Assembly: GCF_021398715.1 (NCBI RefSeq)
Contig: NZ_CP090347.1
Location: 496,001 to 560,000 of the forward strand
Origin: Microbacterium binotii
GTDB lineage: Bacteria > Actinomycetota > Actinomycetes > Actinomycetales > Microbacteriaceae
Direction: 5' to 3'
DNA length: 64,000 bases
Position 1 is the stretch's first letter; every line of letters starts with the position of its first letter. The notes beneath the pieces were generated by a model, which was not told the origin of the DNA, did not search any database, and worked only from the letters and a program-made list of their open reading frames with translations. Position numbers and translations under genes: made by a program. Below, in pieces: positions 1 through 8,722 of this stretch.

Positions 1-1
1 A

Positions 2-2107
2 GAAGTGCTCACCGACCTCAACAAGGTCCGCAACATCGGCATCATGGCGCACATCGATGCCGGCAAGACGACGACGACCGAGCGCATCCTCTTCTACACG
101 GGCGTCAACCACAAGATCGGTGAGACGCACGACGGCGCTGCGACGACCGACTGGATGGAGCAGGAGCAGGAGCGTGGCATCACGATCACCTCCGCCGCTG
201 TGACCTGCTTCTGGAACAAGAACCAGATCAACATCATCGATACCCCCGGCCACGTCGACTTCACGGTCGAGGTCGAGCGCTCGCTTCGCGTGCTCGACGG
301 CGCCGTCGCCGTCTTCGACGGCAAGGAGGGCGTCGAGCCCCAGTCCGAGACGGTGTGGCGTCAGGCCGACAAGTACGACGTGCCGCGCATCTGCTTCGTC
401 AACAAGATGGACAAGCTGGGCGCCGACTTCTACTTCACCGTCGACACGATCGTGAACCGCCTGAAGGCCAAGCCGCTCGTGCTGCAGCTGCCCATCGGTG
501 CCGAGAACGACTTCGTCGGTGTCATCGACCTCGTCGAGATGCGCGCTCTGGTGTGGCCCGGCGATGCCAAGGGTGACGTCACGATGGGTGCGAAGTACGA
601 GATCCAGGAGATCCCGGCCGACCTCGCGGACCGCGCTGCTGAGTACCGCGAGAAGCTGCTCGAGACGGTCGCCGAGAGCGACGAGTCGCTGCTCGAGAAG
701 TATTTCGGCGGTGAGGAGCTCTCGCTGGCCGAGATCAAGGGCGCGATCCGCAAGCTCACGATCAACTCCGAGGTCTACCCGGTCCTGTGTGGCTCGGCGT
801 TCAAGAACCGCGGCGTGCAGCCGATGCTGGACGCCGTCGTCGACTACCTCCCCTCGCCCCTGGACGTGCCCGCCATCGAGGCGCACGACCCCAAGGACGA
901 AGAGATCGTCATCGAGCGTCACGCCGACCGCGACGAGCCGTTCGCGGCGCTCGCGTTCAAGATCGTCACGCATCCCTTCTTCGGTCGTCTGACCTACATC
1001 CGCGTGTACTCGGGTCACCTCGACTCCGGTGCCCAGGTCGTGAACGCGACCAAGGGCAAGAAGGAGCGCATCGGAAAGATCTTCCAGATGCACGCCAACA
1101 AGGAGATGCCGGTCGACTCGGTGACCGCCGGTCACATCTACGCCGTCATCGGTCTGAAGGACACCACCACCGGTGACACCCTCTCCGACAGCACCAACCA
1201 GGTCGTCCTCGAGTCGATGACGTTCCCGGAGCCGGTCATCGAGGTCGCCATCGAGCCCAAGACCAAGGCCGACCAGGAGAAGCTGGGTCTCGCGATCCAG
1301 AAGCTCGCTGAAGAGGACCCGACGTTCCGCGTCGAGCAGAACGCCGAGACCGGTCAGACGGTCATCAAGGGCATGGGCGAGCTCCACCTCGACATCCTCG
1401 TCGACCGCATGAAGCGCGAGTTCAAGGTCGAGGCCAATGTCGGCAAGCCCCAGGTCGCGTACCGCGAGACGATCCGCAAGACCGTCGAGCGTCACGACTA
1501 CACGCACAAGAAGCAGACCGGTGGTTCGGGTCAGTTCGCCAAGATCCAGTTCGCGCTGGAGCCCCTCGAGGTCACGGCGGACAAGACGTACGAGTTCGAG
1601 AACAAGGTCACGGGTGGCCGTATCCCGCGCGAGTACATCAGCCCGACCGATCAGGGCTTCCAGGACGCCATGAACGTCGGCGTGCTCGCCGGCTTCCCCA
1701 TGGTGGGCGTGAAGGCGATCCTGCTCGATGGTGCCTCGCACGACGTCGACTCCTCGGAGATGGCGTTCAAGATCGCGGGTTCCATGGGCTTCAAGGAGGC
1801 CGTCCGCAAGGCGAACCCCGTCATCCTCGAGCCGATCATGGCCGTCGAGGTGCGTACTCCCGAGGAGTACATGGGTGACGTCATCGGCGACCTGAACTCC
1901 CGTCGCGGCCAGATCCAGTCGATGGAGGATGCGGCCGGCGTCAAGGTCGTCCGTGCCAATGTCCCGCTGTCCGAGATGTTCGGTTACATCGGTGACCTGC
2001 GTTCGAAGACCTCCGGTCGCGCTGTCTACTCCATGGAGTTCGACAGCTACGCCGAGGTCCCGCGCAATGTCATGGACGAGATCGTTCAGAAGACGAAGGG
2101 CGAGTAA
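2..2107 (+). CDS. fusA: Elongation factor G (5' end just outside window)
   Basis: EF-G, the cytosolic GTPase that moves tRNA and mRNA through the ribosome after each peptide bond and helps recycle ribosomes. The P-loop AHIDAGKT, the DTPGH switch motif and the NKMD guanine-specificity motif lie in the first 150 residues, and the remaining domains run to a normal C terminus (about 700 codons). The frame is open at the left edge: a GAA codon (2-4) precedes GTG at 5. In this family a few residues normally precede [11 protein letters not shown], so GTG at 5 is probably an internal valine and the true start lies upstream of the window. tuf follows after 164 nt containing a hairpin and a promoter. 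Identity is certain; only the start is unresolved. Confidence 0.97.
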   Translation, partial: EVLTDLNKVRNIGIMAHIDAGKTTTTERILFYTGVNHKIGETHDGAATTDWMEQEQERGITITSAAVTCFWNKNQINIIDTPGHVDFTVEVERSLRVLDGAVAVFDGKEGVEPQSETVWRQADKYDVPRICFVNKMDKLGADFYFTVDTIVNRLKAKPLVLQLPIGAENDFVGVIDLVEMRALVWPGDAKGDVTMGAKYEIQEIPADLADRAAEYREKLLETVAESDESLLEKYFGGEELSLAEIKGAIRKLTINSEVYPVLCGSAFKNRGVQPMLDAVVDYLPSPLDVPAIEAHDPKDEEIVIERHADRDEPFAALAFKIVTHPFFGRLTYIRVYSGHLDSGAQVVNATKGKKERIGKIFQMHANKEMPVDSVTAGHIYAVIGLKDTTTGDTLSDSTNQVVLESMTFPEPVIEVAIEPKTKADQEKLGLAIQKLAEEDPTFRVEQNAETGQTVIKGMGELHLDILVDRMKREFKVEANVGKPQVAYRETIRKTVERHDYTHKKQTGGSGQFAKIQFALEPLEVTADKTYEFENKVTGGRIPREYISPTDQGFQDAMNVGVLAGFPMVGVKAILLDGASHDVDSSEMAFKIAGSMGFKEAVRKANPVILEPIMAVEVRTPEEYMGDVIGDLNSRRGQIQSMEDAAGVKVVRANVPLSEMFGYIGDLRSKTSGRAVYSMEFDSYAEVPRNVMDEIVQKTKGE

Positions 2108-2127
2108 TCTCCTCGGAGGTCTCGTCT

Positions 2128-2155
2128 GCGGACGGGGCGGTTTCGTCCCGTCCGC
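2128..2155 (+). terminator. Hairpin between fusA and tuf
   Basis: Arms at 2128-2136 and 2147-2155 form a perfect 9-bp GC-rich stem 20 nt after the fusA stop. There is no T-run, as is common in high-GC actinobacteria. It may end or attenuate str-operon transcription before the tuf promoter. Confidence 0.55.
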
Positions 2156-2191
2156 ACTTCTGGCTCACAACTTCACACGACCCCTCTCTAT

Positions 2192-2197
2192 TACACT
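2192..2197 (+). promoter_or_regulatory. Putative -10 element of tuf
   Basis: TACACT sits in a locally AT-richer stretch between the fusA-tuf hairpin and tuf. I see no good -35. Transcription from about 2204 would give a leader of roughly 70 nt, so tuf could be made at a higher level than the rest of the str operon. Confidence 0.45.
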
Positions 2198-2218
2198 GAG
2201 AACAATCCCCGTAGCGAG

Positions 2219-2240
2219 CCGGTCGCAACCCAGCGACCGG
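2219..2240 (+). promoter_or_regulatory. Stem-loop in tuf leader
   Basis: Perfect 8-bp stem (2219-2226 with 2233-2240) and a 6-nt loop, ending 20 nt before the tuf AGGAGGA ribosome-binding site. It could stabilise the leader or modulate translation; no function is proven. Confidence 0.4.
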
Positions 2241-2271
2241 AGTCTCTACACGACGTCCTGAGGAGGACCCA

Positions 2272-3465
2272 GTGGCTAAGGCCAAGTTCGAGCGGACCAA
2301 GCCGCACGTGAACATCGGAACGATCGGTCACGTCGACCACGGCAAGACCACGCTCACCGCCGCGATCTCGAAGGTGCTCGCCGACAAGTTCCCGTCGGCC
2401 ACCAACGTGCAGCGCGACTTCGCGTCGATCGACTCCGCTCCCGAAGAGCGCCAGCGCGGCATCACGATCAACATCTCGCACGTCGAGTACGAGACGCCCA
2501 AGCGTCACTACGCTCACGTCGACGCTCCCGGTCACGCTGACTACATCAAGAACATGATCACCGGTGCCGCTCAGATGGACGGCGCGATCCTCGTGGTCGC
2601 CGCCACCGACGGCCCGATGGCTCAGACCCGCGAGCACGTGCTGCTGGCCAAGCAGGTCGGCGTGCCGTACCTGCTCGTCGCCCTGAACAAGAGCGACATG
2701 GTCGACGACGAGGAGATCCTGGAGCTCGTCGAGCTCGAGGTCCGCGAGCTGCTGTCGTCGCAGGACTTCGATGGCGACAACGCCCCCGTCGTCCGCGTCT
2801 CGGGCCTGAAGGCTCTCGAGGGCGACGAGAAGTGGGTCAACTCGATCGTCGAGCTCATGGAGGCCGTCGACGAGTCCATCCCGGACCCGGTGCGCGACAA
2901 GGACAAGCCGTTCCTGATGCCCATCGAGGACGTCTTCACGATCACCGGTCGTGGCACCGTCGTCACGGGCCGCGCCGAGCGTGGCACGCTGGCGATCAAC
3001 TCCGAGGTCGAGATCGTCGGCATCCGCCCGACGCAGAAGACGATCGTCACCGGTATCGAGATGTTCCACAAGCAGCTCGACGAGGCGTGGGCCGGCGAGA
3101 ACTGTGGTCTGCTCCTTCGCGGCACCAAGCGTGACGACGTCGAGCGCGGCCAGGTCGTCGTCAAGCCCGGTTCGGTCACCCCGCACACCAACTTCGAGGG
3201 CACGGCGTACATCCTGTCCAAGGAGGAGGGCGGCCGTCACAACCCGTTCTTCACGAACTACCGCCCGCAGTTCTACTTCCGTACCACGGACGTGACCGGC
3301 GTCATCACGCTGCCCGAGGGCACCGAGATGGTCATGCCCGGTGACACCACGGAGATGTCGGTCGAGCTCATCCAGCCGATCGCCATGGAAGAGGGCCTCG
3401 GCTTCGCGATCCGTGAGGGTGGCCGCACCGTCGGCGCCGGCACGGTGACCAAGATCCTCAAGTAA
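2272..3465 (+). CDS. tuf: Elongation factor Tu
   Basis: EF-Tu (397 aa) delivers aminoacyl-tRNA to the ribosomal A site as a GTP complex. The G1 motif GHVDHGKT lies near residues 19-26, followed by DAPGH (G3), NKSD (G4) and the beta-barrel domains 2 and 3, ending in GTVTKILK. The GTG start is set by a strong AGGAGGA ribosome-binding site at 2261-2267. Length and order after fusA are standard. In most actinobacteria rpsJ follows closely; here about 11 kb of surface-polysaccharide genes intervene. Confidence 0.99.
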   Translation: MAKAKFERTKPHVNIGTIGHVDHGKTTLTAAISKVLADKFPSATNVQRDFASIDSAPEERQRGITINISHVEYETPKRHYAHVDAPGHADYIKNMITGAAQMDGAILVVAATDGPMAQTREHVLLAKQVGVPYLLVALNKSDMVDDEEILELVELEVRELLSSQDFDGDNAPVVRVSGLKALEGDEKWVNSIVELMEAVDESIPDPVRDKDKPFLMPIEDVFTITGRGTVVTGRAERGTLAINSEVEIVGIRPTQKTIVTGIEMFHKQLDEAWAGENCGLLLRGTKRDDVERGQVVVKPGSVTPHTNFEGTAYILSKEEGGRHNPFFTNYRPQFYFRTTDVTGVITLPEGTEMVMPGDTTEMSVELIQPIAMEEGLGFAIREGGRTVGAGTVTKILK

Positions 3466-3480
3466 GTCCTTCGGACTTCG

Positions 3481-3518
3481 CCGACAGGGGTCGGGCCTTC
3501 GGGCCCGGCCCCTGTCGG
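3481..3518 (+). terminator. UUCG-capped terminator of tuf
   Basis: A 17-bp stem (3481-3497 with 3502-3518, one G-U pair) closed by the ultra-stable tetraloop TTCG, starting 15 nt after the tuf stop. There is no T-run. A strong factor-independent terminator of the actinobacterial L-shaped type is the natural reading. Confidence 0.85.
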
Positions 3519-3541
3519 CATATACGGAGTTCGCCATCCGA

Positions 3542-3547
3542 TACGCT
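3542..3547 (+). promoter_or_regulatory. -10 element, leaderless mRNA
   Basis: TACGCT lies exactly 6 nt before the GTG at 3554, so transcription should begin at or next to the start codon. The same spacing recurs at many genes in this window. Confidence 0.5.
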
Positions 3548-3553
3548 CGTTCG

Positions 3554-3874
3554 GTGGCATCCCGATACCCCGTCTCGAAGCTCGCGCGCGCATTCGGGAT
3601 CATCGCCATCGTCGATGCTCTGATCGCGGTGGCCGTGCCGCTGGGCATCGCCTTCGCCATGTATCGGGGCCTGACCGCCTCAGCGCTCAGCACTCCGCTC
3701 ATCGGTCTCGTGGGCGCCGCGATCGCGCTCATCGGCTTGATCCTCTGCGTGCTCGGAGCGATCGCCGGAAAAGGCCAGCAGTCGGCGACGGTGATCATCG
3801 GTGCGCTGATGAACGCAGGAGTCCTCCTGGGGCTCCTGCTCGCGGTCTTTCTCCCGATGCTCGCGGGGGCGTAG
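3554..3874 (+). CDS. Small membrane protein of unknown function
   Basis: A 106-residue hydrophobic protein with about three predicted transmembrane segments (near residues 14-38, 50-73 and 80-105) and almost no soluble part. I recognise no family motif. The GTG start has no ribosome-binding site but a -10 hexamer 6 nt upstream, so it is probably translated from a leaderless mRNA. It is a single-gene unit between the tuf terminator and the VanZ-like gene. A role is not evident from sequence; position at the edge of the polysaccharide island is the only hint. Confidence 0.7.
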   Translation: MASRYPVSKLARAFGIIAIVDALIAVAVPLGIAFAMYRGLTASALSTPLIGLVGAAIALIGLILCVLGAIAGKGQQSATVIIGALMNAGVLLGLLLAVFLPMLAGA

Positions 3875-3895
3875 AACGCCTTCAGGAACGGTGCC

Positions 3896-3901
3896 CTAGT
3901 A
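3896..3901 (+). promoter_or_regulatory. Putative -10 element of the VanZ-like gene
   Basis: TAGTAT 20 nt after the preceding stop. Initiation near 3908 would give a 30-nt leader that contains the GGGGGAC ribosome-binding site in front of ATG 3938. Confidence 0.4.
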
Positions 3902-3937
3902 TTGCCGTTCAACGCATGCCACGGGGGACGGCGGGGA

Positions 3938-4489
3938 ATGAGCATGTCGATGTCTGCGCACGAGACAGAAGCTCTGCTGGAGCAGTGGGGACGGAGCGAC
4001 TCGTCCACGCGTAAGCCCGCTCCCAGCCGACTGCGTCTCGGTATCGCGCTGGCGGGTCTGATCGCCTACATCGGCGTCGTACTCGCTGCCACGCTGTCGC
4101 CGACGCCCTTGGATGCCGGCTATGACGTCGCCATCGAACGCTTCCTGGGCGTGCTGCATCGAAACGGCATCCCCGAGTGGTTCGGCTACAGCAAGCTGGA
4201 GTTCACGGCGAACATCGCCATGTTCGTGCCGCTCGGGTTCCTGCTCGCGCTTGCTCTTCCCCGCAAGGCGGTGTGGGCTGTCATCCTCATGATCCCGGCG
4301 TTCTCGGGCGCGATCGAGCTCTTTCAGGCCACCTTCCTCGCCGCGCGTTTCGCCTCGGTGCTCGATGTCGTCGCGAACACCACGGGAGGCTACCTGGGCG
4401 CGATCCTCGCGATCATGCTTCGCGCCGTCGTCGATGCCCGCGACCGCAAGCTCATCGCCCGTGCCCTCTGGGAGCACAGGGTGCGCTGA
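3938..4489 (+). CDS. VanZ-like integral membrane protein
   Basis: A 183-residue VanZ-family membrane protein. After a hydrophilic N terminus it has a membrane segment with the typical LAATLSPTP stretch, then the core ANIAMFVPLGFLLAL and a third block including DVVANTTGGYLGA, the asparagine/glycine-rich signature of the family. VanZ proteins are membrane proteins of poorly defined biochemical role linked to glycopeptide tolerance and often found with cell-envelope polysaccharide genes. The upstream TTG at 3902 is in frame, but ATG 3938 is preferred because GGGGGAC precedes it at good spacing and a -10 lies just upstream. It opens the surface-polysaccharide island. Confidence 0.8.
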   Translation: MSMSMSAHETEALLEQWGRSDSSTRKPAPSRLRLGIALAGLIAYIGVVLAATLSPTPLDAGYDVAIERFLGVLHRNGIPEWFGYSKLEFTANIAMFVPLGFLLALALPRKAVWAVILMIPAFSGAIELFQATFLAARFASVLDVVANTTGGYLGAILAIMLRAVVDARDRKLIARALWEHRVR

Positions 4490-4508
4490 AGGGCGGTCCA
4501 GGCGCCGA

Positions 4509-4552
4509 TAGGCTCGGCTGGGAGTACGCCGCGCGGCGGGAGAGCGGCGTAC
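4509..4552 (+). promoter_or_regulatory. Promoter and 5' leader hairpin of GT2 gene
   Basis: TAGGCT at 4509-4514 is the same -10 word found upstream of several other genes here. Predicted initiation near 4521 puts a perfect 9-bp stem (4524-4532 with 4544-4552) at the very 5' end of a 60-nt leader, followed by the GGGAGA ribosome-binding site. Such a 5' cap hairpin can protect mRNA from decay. Confidence 0.5.
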
Positions 4553-4581
4553 GGGGAACGGCCGCTGTAGGGAGAGCAAAC

Positions 4582-5541
4582 GTGAAGGTTGATGATGAGC
4601 GGCAGGCACTCACCGTGGCCACAGTGCTGTACGAGGGGGTCGATGTTCTGACGCGGACACTGCCTCAACTGTTCGCCGCGTTGGCAGATCGTGGCGTTCC
4701 CGCTGTCGTGGTCGACAACTCCGCCACGAGCGAGCCACGCAGCGTTGTGACCGCTCTCGCGGAGGCGACGGGGTGCGATGTGACCTACGTCGCGCGCCCT
4801 GACAACCCCGGCTTCGCGGCTTCCGCGAACGAGTGCATCGCGCTGTCGCGCAGCGACTGGGTGTTCTTGGTCAACGCTGATGTCCACGTAGACGGCGAGC
4901 ATCTCGATGCGATCGTGCAGCATGCCGAAGCGAAGCGCGGGCAGAACCCGACTGCTGTCTCGTTGGTCACGGACGGCCGTCACACCTGTGGCGTCGAACT
5001 CGACGGGATCGGCTACTTCTCTGACCGCCCGATACCCAGCCGTCTTCTCTGCCTCGGTCCCAGCGGGGGCGCGGCAATCTTCAACCGAGCCCAGTTCTTG
5101 GCATACGGCGGATTTCGGGAGGACCTCTTCGCGTGGGGCGAGGATGCCGACCTTGCGTTGCGGATGTGGACGGACGGCGTCGTGACAGACGAGCTTCATC
5201 TCGGACTCGTTCATGTGGGCGGTCACTCGTTGTCGGGCGTGTCGGGGCTGCGGCGTAAGGCTCGTTGGCTGGCGCGCAACCGCCTGTACATGCTCAGGGC
5301 CGACTACAGCCGAACCGCCCAGCTGACGCTCGGTGTCGCGCAGGTCGCGCTGATGATCGCGAACGGCGTGCGAAAGATCTCGACGCGTACGGCAGTCGCG
5401 CACTTCGCGGGAATGATCGATGGTCTATCGAACTCGGGTCAGGCGTCCCCTGCTCAGACTCCGGCCCGTCGCATGGATGTCGCTACGTTCCGTTCGTACC
5501 GGTCGGGTTCTCCGACCCGGAGCGATTCGCGCGCCAGATGA
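4582..5541 (+). CDS. Family-2 glycosyltransferase (rhamnosyltransferase-like)
   Basis: A 319-residue GT2 of the WbbL/RfbF-like type, transferring a sugar from a nucleotide sugar to a growing lipid-linked polysaccharide unit at the inner membrane face. Visible features are the nucleotide-binding strand with VVVDNSATSE (near residue 40), PDNPGFAASANE (about 75), the DXD-equivalent NADVHVD (about 92) and the acceptor-side GGFREDLFAWGEDADLALR (about 175). The GTG start follows GGGAGA. The last 59 nt (about 19 residues) overlap the convergent flippase gene; this tail is arginine/serine-rich and looks like run-on. The donor sugar cannot be read from sequence. Confidence 0.88.
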   Translation: MKVDDERQALTVATVLYEGVDVLTRTLPQLFAALADRGVPAVVVDNSATSEPRSVVTALAEATGCDVTYVARPDNPGFAASANECIALSRSDWVFLVNADVHVDGEHLDAIVQHAEAKRGQNPTAVSLVTDGRHTCGVELDGIGYFSDRPIPSRLLCLGPSGGAAIFNRAQFLAYGGFREDLFAWGEDADLALRMWTDGVVTDELHLGLVHVGGHSLSGVSGLRRKARWLARNRLYMLRADYSRTAQLTLGVAQVALMIANGVRKISTRTAVAHFAGMIDGLSNSGQASPAQTPARRMDVATFRSYRSGSPTRSDSRAR

Positions 5542-6679
5542 TCCAGAGACCGAGTGAGAGGATCGCCTGAGAAGCGACGTAGGCTGCCCCGAGCTCAGCG
5601 GTGCCGAAGACGACACCCACGCCAGCCACAAGGAGCAGGGATATCACCGACCATCCGATCATCAGCTGGGGAACCCGCCGCGGCATCTCCGTCCCGTAGA
5701 ACCAGGCGAGATGGAACTGGGACACCCCTGACAAAGCGGAACCGATGAAGACGCCCGCGACGATGGGCGAGGCCTCTGCATACGCAGGGCCGAAGAACAG
5801 GACCGTGAGCTGGGGCGCGAAGATGGCGCCGGCGGCCACGACACTGGCGAGGGCGAGGACGATCCACCGGGTCCGAACGAACAGCCTCAGCCGCGCCTGG
5901 TGCGACTCCTGGCGAACGAGTACGGGAACAAAGACCTGGACCAGAGTTCCGATGATGATGTTGAGGGGGGCGTTCAACCGCGCGGCGACGCTGTAGAGCC
6001 CGGCCGAAGCCGCACCAGCCGTCAGCCCGACGACGGATCCGTCGAGTTGACTGATCTGTGGGCCCAGAGCAGTCACCGCCAGCGGTGCGTTCCGGCGCAG
6101 GAACTCGCGCGTGCGCATCGGGGTCGAGCGGTGCCGCTTAATCGCGACGGCGAGAGTGATGCTGCCGATCAGGCCGCTCAGTGAAGCACCGAGGAGAGCG
6201 GTGATCGGCGCGATGCCGAACACGAGGGGCGCCAGGGCGGTCAGGCGGCGACCGATCGTCCAACCTGCCGCCCTCCCGGCCGACAATCGTCCTTGCCACA
6301 GCGCATTGGCCAGTTCCCCGCTCGATTCACCCAGTGCGAACAATGCCCCAGCAAGAAGGACCCAGCCGGTTGAGATATCCGGTTGCGTTGCTGCGGCGGC
6401 GACCGCCGCACCCATCGGGACGACGATCGACGCCGAGACTCGGACGATGAAGGTGAGACCCAAGTACGCCGGAGCATCGGGATCGTGTGCCAGTCGAAGT
6501 GCTCGCGTCGTCATGCCCCAGTCGAGCAAGCCCAGTATGAACGCGCATGTACCGAGCGCAATGCTGAAGAGGCCCATGTTGGTGGGACCGAGAGCGCGTG
6601 CGAGAACGAAGAGGAACACCGCCTGCGCGACAGCGCTGATCAAGCGGCTGCCGACCGATACAGAGAACCTGCGCAGCAT
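5483..6679 (-). CDS. Wzx-like polysaccharide flippase
   Basis: An integral membrane protein of 398 residues with about 12 hydrophobic segments, typical of the oligosaccharidyl-lipid flippases (MOP superfamily) that move lipid-linked repeat units across the membrane. The N-terminal VGSRLISAVAQAVFLFVLAR and the following ALGPTNMGLFSIALGT resemble Wzx starts. ATG at 6679 (MLRRFSV) is chosen over an in-frame start at 6742 because it begins 12 nt after the polymerase stop with an AGG-rich ribosome-binding site; the longer start would overlap the polymerase by 52 nt. It is last in a four-gene minus-strand operon. Its end overlaps the convergent GT2 by 59 nt. Confidence 0.86.
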   Translation of the reverse strand: MLRRFSVSVGSRLISAVAQAVFLFVLARALGPTNMGLFSIALGTCAFILGLLDWGMTTRALRLAHDPDAPAYLGLTFIVRVSASIVVPMGAAVAAAATQPDISTGWVLLAGALFALGESSGELANALWQGRLSAGRAAGWTIGRRLTALAPLVFGIAPITALLGASLSGLIGSITLAVAIKRHRSTPMRTREFLRRNAPLAVTALGPQISQLDGSVVGLTAGAASAGLYSVAARLNAPLNIIIGTLVQVFVPVLVRQESHQARLRLFVRTRWIVLALASVVAAGAIFAPQLTVLFFGPAYAEASPIVAGVFIGSALSGVSQFHLAWFYGTEMPRRVPQLMIGWSVISLLLVAGVGVVFGTAELGAAYVASQAILSLGLWIIWRANRSGSENPTGTNGT

Positions 6680-6690
6680 TCCTGACCTGC

Positions 6691-7986
6691 TCAGACCGCT
6701 TGGCGGTATCCGCCGCGGATCCAGACCGGGACTCTGTCCCACGTCGAGCGAGCGTTCGTCATGGCGCGTTCCACTACGACGCTACGTCGAGAGACGAGAC
6801 GGAATCCGACCACGACCGCGAGAACTGCGAACCAGACGCCGAATGCGGCCTCGAACAGAGTGACATCTACCAGCGCGAAGTAGCAGGTCGCGGCGAAGCT
6901 GCTGCCCAGCGCGCCGCCCACGCGCACGGCCAGGAAGCAGAGCGCGCCGATGAGCACGGCGAAGAGTAGGCCCCACCATCCCAGGTTGCCGAAGTAGTCC
7001 AACAACGGGCCCGGGTTGGGTCCAAACCCCTGCCACTGCCCGAAGCGCTCTCCGTGGAGCCAGACACCGGGAGAGTAGTCGTATCGACCCCCGAATGCCT
7101 TCAGCAGGGTGGGAACGACGGCGCCCGGTCCCGCGAACGGGAAGTCCTGCGGACGTACCCCCAGCGCGAGCAGGTACTCGAGGCTGTCGGTGTTCGCCGC
7201 GACACGATACGCGACGTTCGTCAGCGCACCGAGAAGCCCATCGGCGGCGACCGATACCCAGTATCCGGCGAGCACGATCAGCGAACCCGCGATGGCCAGA
7301 GCGCCGAAGAAGAGGGGGCGTCTCAATGGGCGCGGGGTCAGATAGGCCGCTCCTACCACCGCCAACAACGCGGGAAGGAGCGTGGCCTTCGAGCCTGCCA
7401 CGACGATGGCCCCGCCCGCCAGAACAATGACGAGGTAGTCCAGAATGCCGAGTCGATAGCCCCGTCTGAGCCATTGAGTCGCGACGGCAGCGATGGGCGG
7501 AAGAATCGCCAGGCCCAGGATGAACCCGACCCGGTTGTCTGTGGATGCATCGAGACGGGCTACGAGGTCGAGTTCGCCGCCCAGCCACGGATACGTCGTG
7601 AGCCGGATGATGCCGAAGAGGAGAAGATAGACCTTCGAGATGATGATCCAGGTTCCGGCTTGCGATTGAGCGAATGCTGAGACCTTCGGCCCCGGTACCC
7701 AACGCCTGTCGATCGCGCTCGGTCCGCCGCGCAGCCAGCGGATGGGATGTAGCAGCAGATCTGGAGCAAGAGCGGGAACGAGGAGCGCCAGGAATCCTAT
7801 CGAGAACCAGGTGATCTCGGACGCGGCGCCGAAGGCCATGAATGCATGACAGACGTACTGCGATGCGAACACCAACAGCACGAAAGCGAAGCTGAGCGGG
7901 CGGCTGCGAGTGAGGGCGGCCGTCACACCCACCAGCAGAACCAAGCTCAGCCAGTAGGCGGGACTGAGGTAGATGTCCTCAATCAT
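6691..7986 (-). CDS. Wzy-like O-antigen/polysaccharide polymerase
   Basis: A 431-residue polytopic membrane protein (about 11 hydrophobic segments) with a large extracytoplasmic region near residues 270-340 containing GFGPNPGPLLDYFGNLGWWG, a pattern typical of oligosaccharide-repeat-unit polymerases. Such enzymes join flipped repeat units on the outer membrane face. Sequence conservation in this family is low, so the call rests on topology, that motif and position between a flippase and two glycosyltransferases. The start overlaps the end of the preceding GT2 gene by 8 nt, indicating translational coupling. Confidence 0.8.
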   Translation of the reverse strand: MIEDIYLSPAYWLSLVLLVGVTAALTRSRPLSFAFVLLVFASQYVCHAFMAFGAASEITWFSIGFLALLVPALAPDLLLHPIRWLRGGPSAIDRRWVPGPKVSAFAQSQAGTWIIISKVYLLLFGIIRLTTYPWLGGELDLVARLDASTDNRVGFILGLAILPPIAAVATQWLRRGYRLGILDYLVIVLAGGAIVVAGSKATLLPALLAVVGAAYLTPRPLRRPLFFGALAIAGSLIVLAGYWVSVAADGLLGALTNVAYRVAANTDSLEYLLALGVRPQDFPFAGPGAVVPTLLKAFGGRYDYSPGVWLHGERFGQWQGFGPNPGPLLDYFGNLGWWGLLFAVLIGALCFLAVRVGGALGSSFAATCYFALVDVTLFEAAFGVWFAVLAVVVGFRLVSRRSVVVERAMTNARSTWDRVPVWIRGGYRQAV

Positions 7987-8722
7987 TGCGCCGACCGATG
8001 GCCCGACGGGTCACGTTTGCGATGCCGATGGCCCAGTACATGCGAGAACTCAAGCGACTGATGTGGCGCGTGCGCAGAATGTGCATATCGCGATAGAGCT
8101 GATACTCGTTCGTCGTCCGGCTGATACCGTCGTCGCCGCACTTCGCGATCACCCGAGTGGTCTGCAATGTGGACAGGGAGGTGAGGTGTGCGATCAGGTT
8201 CAGTTCGTAATCCGCGATGATCCTGTTGCTTATGTCGTACGAGAAGTCCCGGAAGAGGTCGCGCCGGTAGAGAACGGCCTGATGGTGGACCGTGTTGAGA
8301 ATTCTGGTCTTCCACCCGAGTCGCGACGTCATCGACTCGCCGGACGGGTAGACCGCTGTCCCCAGCACAAGACCGGGGGTGCGGTCGCTCTGCGCGACAG
8401 CTTCGTGCAGGTCGCTCAGCACGAGATCGTCGTTGAGTAGATCGTCTGCGCCCAGGAAGAGGACGTACTGGCCGGTTGCGCGTTGGATCGCCTTGTTGAA
8501 GGCGTCATAGATTCCTTTGTCCGGCTCGGACTCGACCCGCAGATTTGTCGTCTCTCGATCCTCCTCGAGGAGTTGCAGCGTCTCGTCCGATGAACCGCCA
8601 TCCTGTACGAGCCACTCGAATGAACGGAACGACTGCGCTGCGATGCTGTCACGCAACTGCGCGACGGTGTCTGCTGCGTTGTAGGTCGCGGTGATGATGG
8701 ACAGCCACGGAGCTGAATTCAT
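7979..8722 (-). CDS. Family-2 glycosyltransferase
   Basis: A 247-residue GT-A fold glycosyltransferase of the WcaA-like GT2 group. The N terminus LSIITATYNAADTVAQLRDS, WLVQDGGSSDET (near residue 37), PDKGIYDAFNKAIQ (near 67) and FLGADDLLNDD (near 92, the DXD-like metal site) are all in canonical order. It probably adds one sugar to the undecaprenyl-linked repeat unit at the cytoplasmic membrane face. The ATG overlaps the stop of the upstream GT2 by 4 nt, and the polymerase start overlaps its own stop. Donor and acceptor are unknown. Confidence 0.9.
   Translation of the reverse strand: MNSAPWLSIITATYNAADTVAQLRDSIAAQSFRSFEWLVQDGGSSDETLQLLEEDRETTNLRVESEPDKGIYDAFNKAIQRATGQYVLFLGADDLLNDDLVLSDLHEAVAQSDRTPGLVLGTAVYPSGESMTSRLGWKTRILNTVHHQAVLYRRDLFRDFSYDISNRIIADYELNLIAHLTSLSTLQTTRVIAKCGDDGISRTTNEYQLYRDMHILRTRHISRLSSRMYWAIGIANVTRRAIGRRND

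Noticed and set aside
5..7. GTG at position 5 as the fusA start
   Set aside because: The frame is open upstream and the following residues match an internal position a few codons into EF-G, so the start is outside the window.
2191..4008. 605-codon minus-strand ORF across tuf
   Set aside because: It is antisense to EF-Tu with its conserved codons; high-GC genes commonly give long antisense frames. No ribosome-binding site or recognisable domain.
6680..6742. Longer flippase start at 6742
   Set aside because: It would overlap the polymerase by 52 nt and add a non-hydrophobic tail; ATG 6679 has a good ribosome-binding site right after the polymerase stop.
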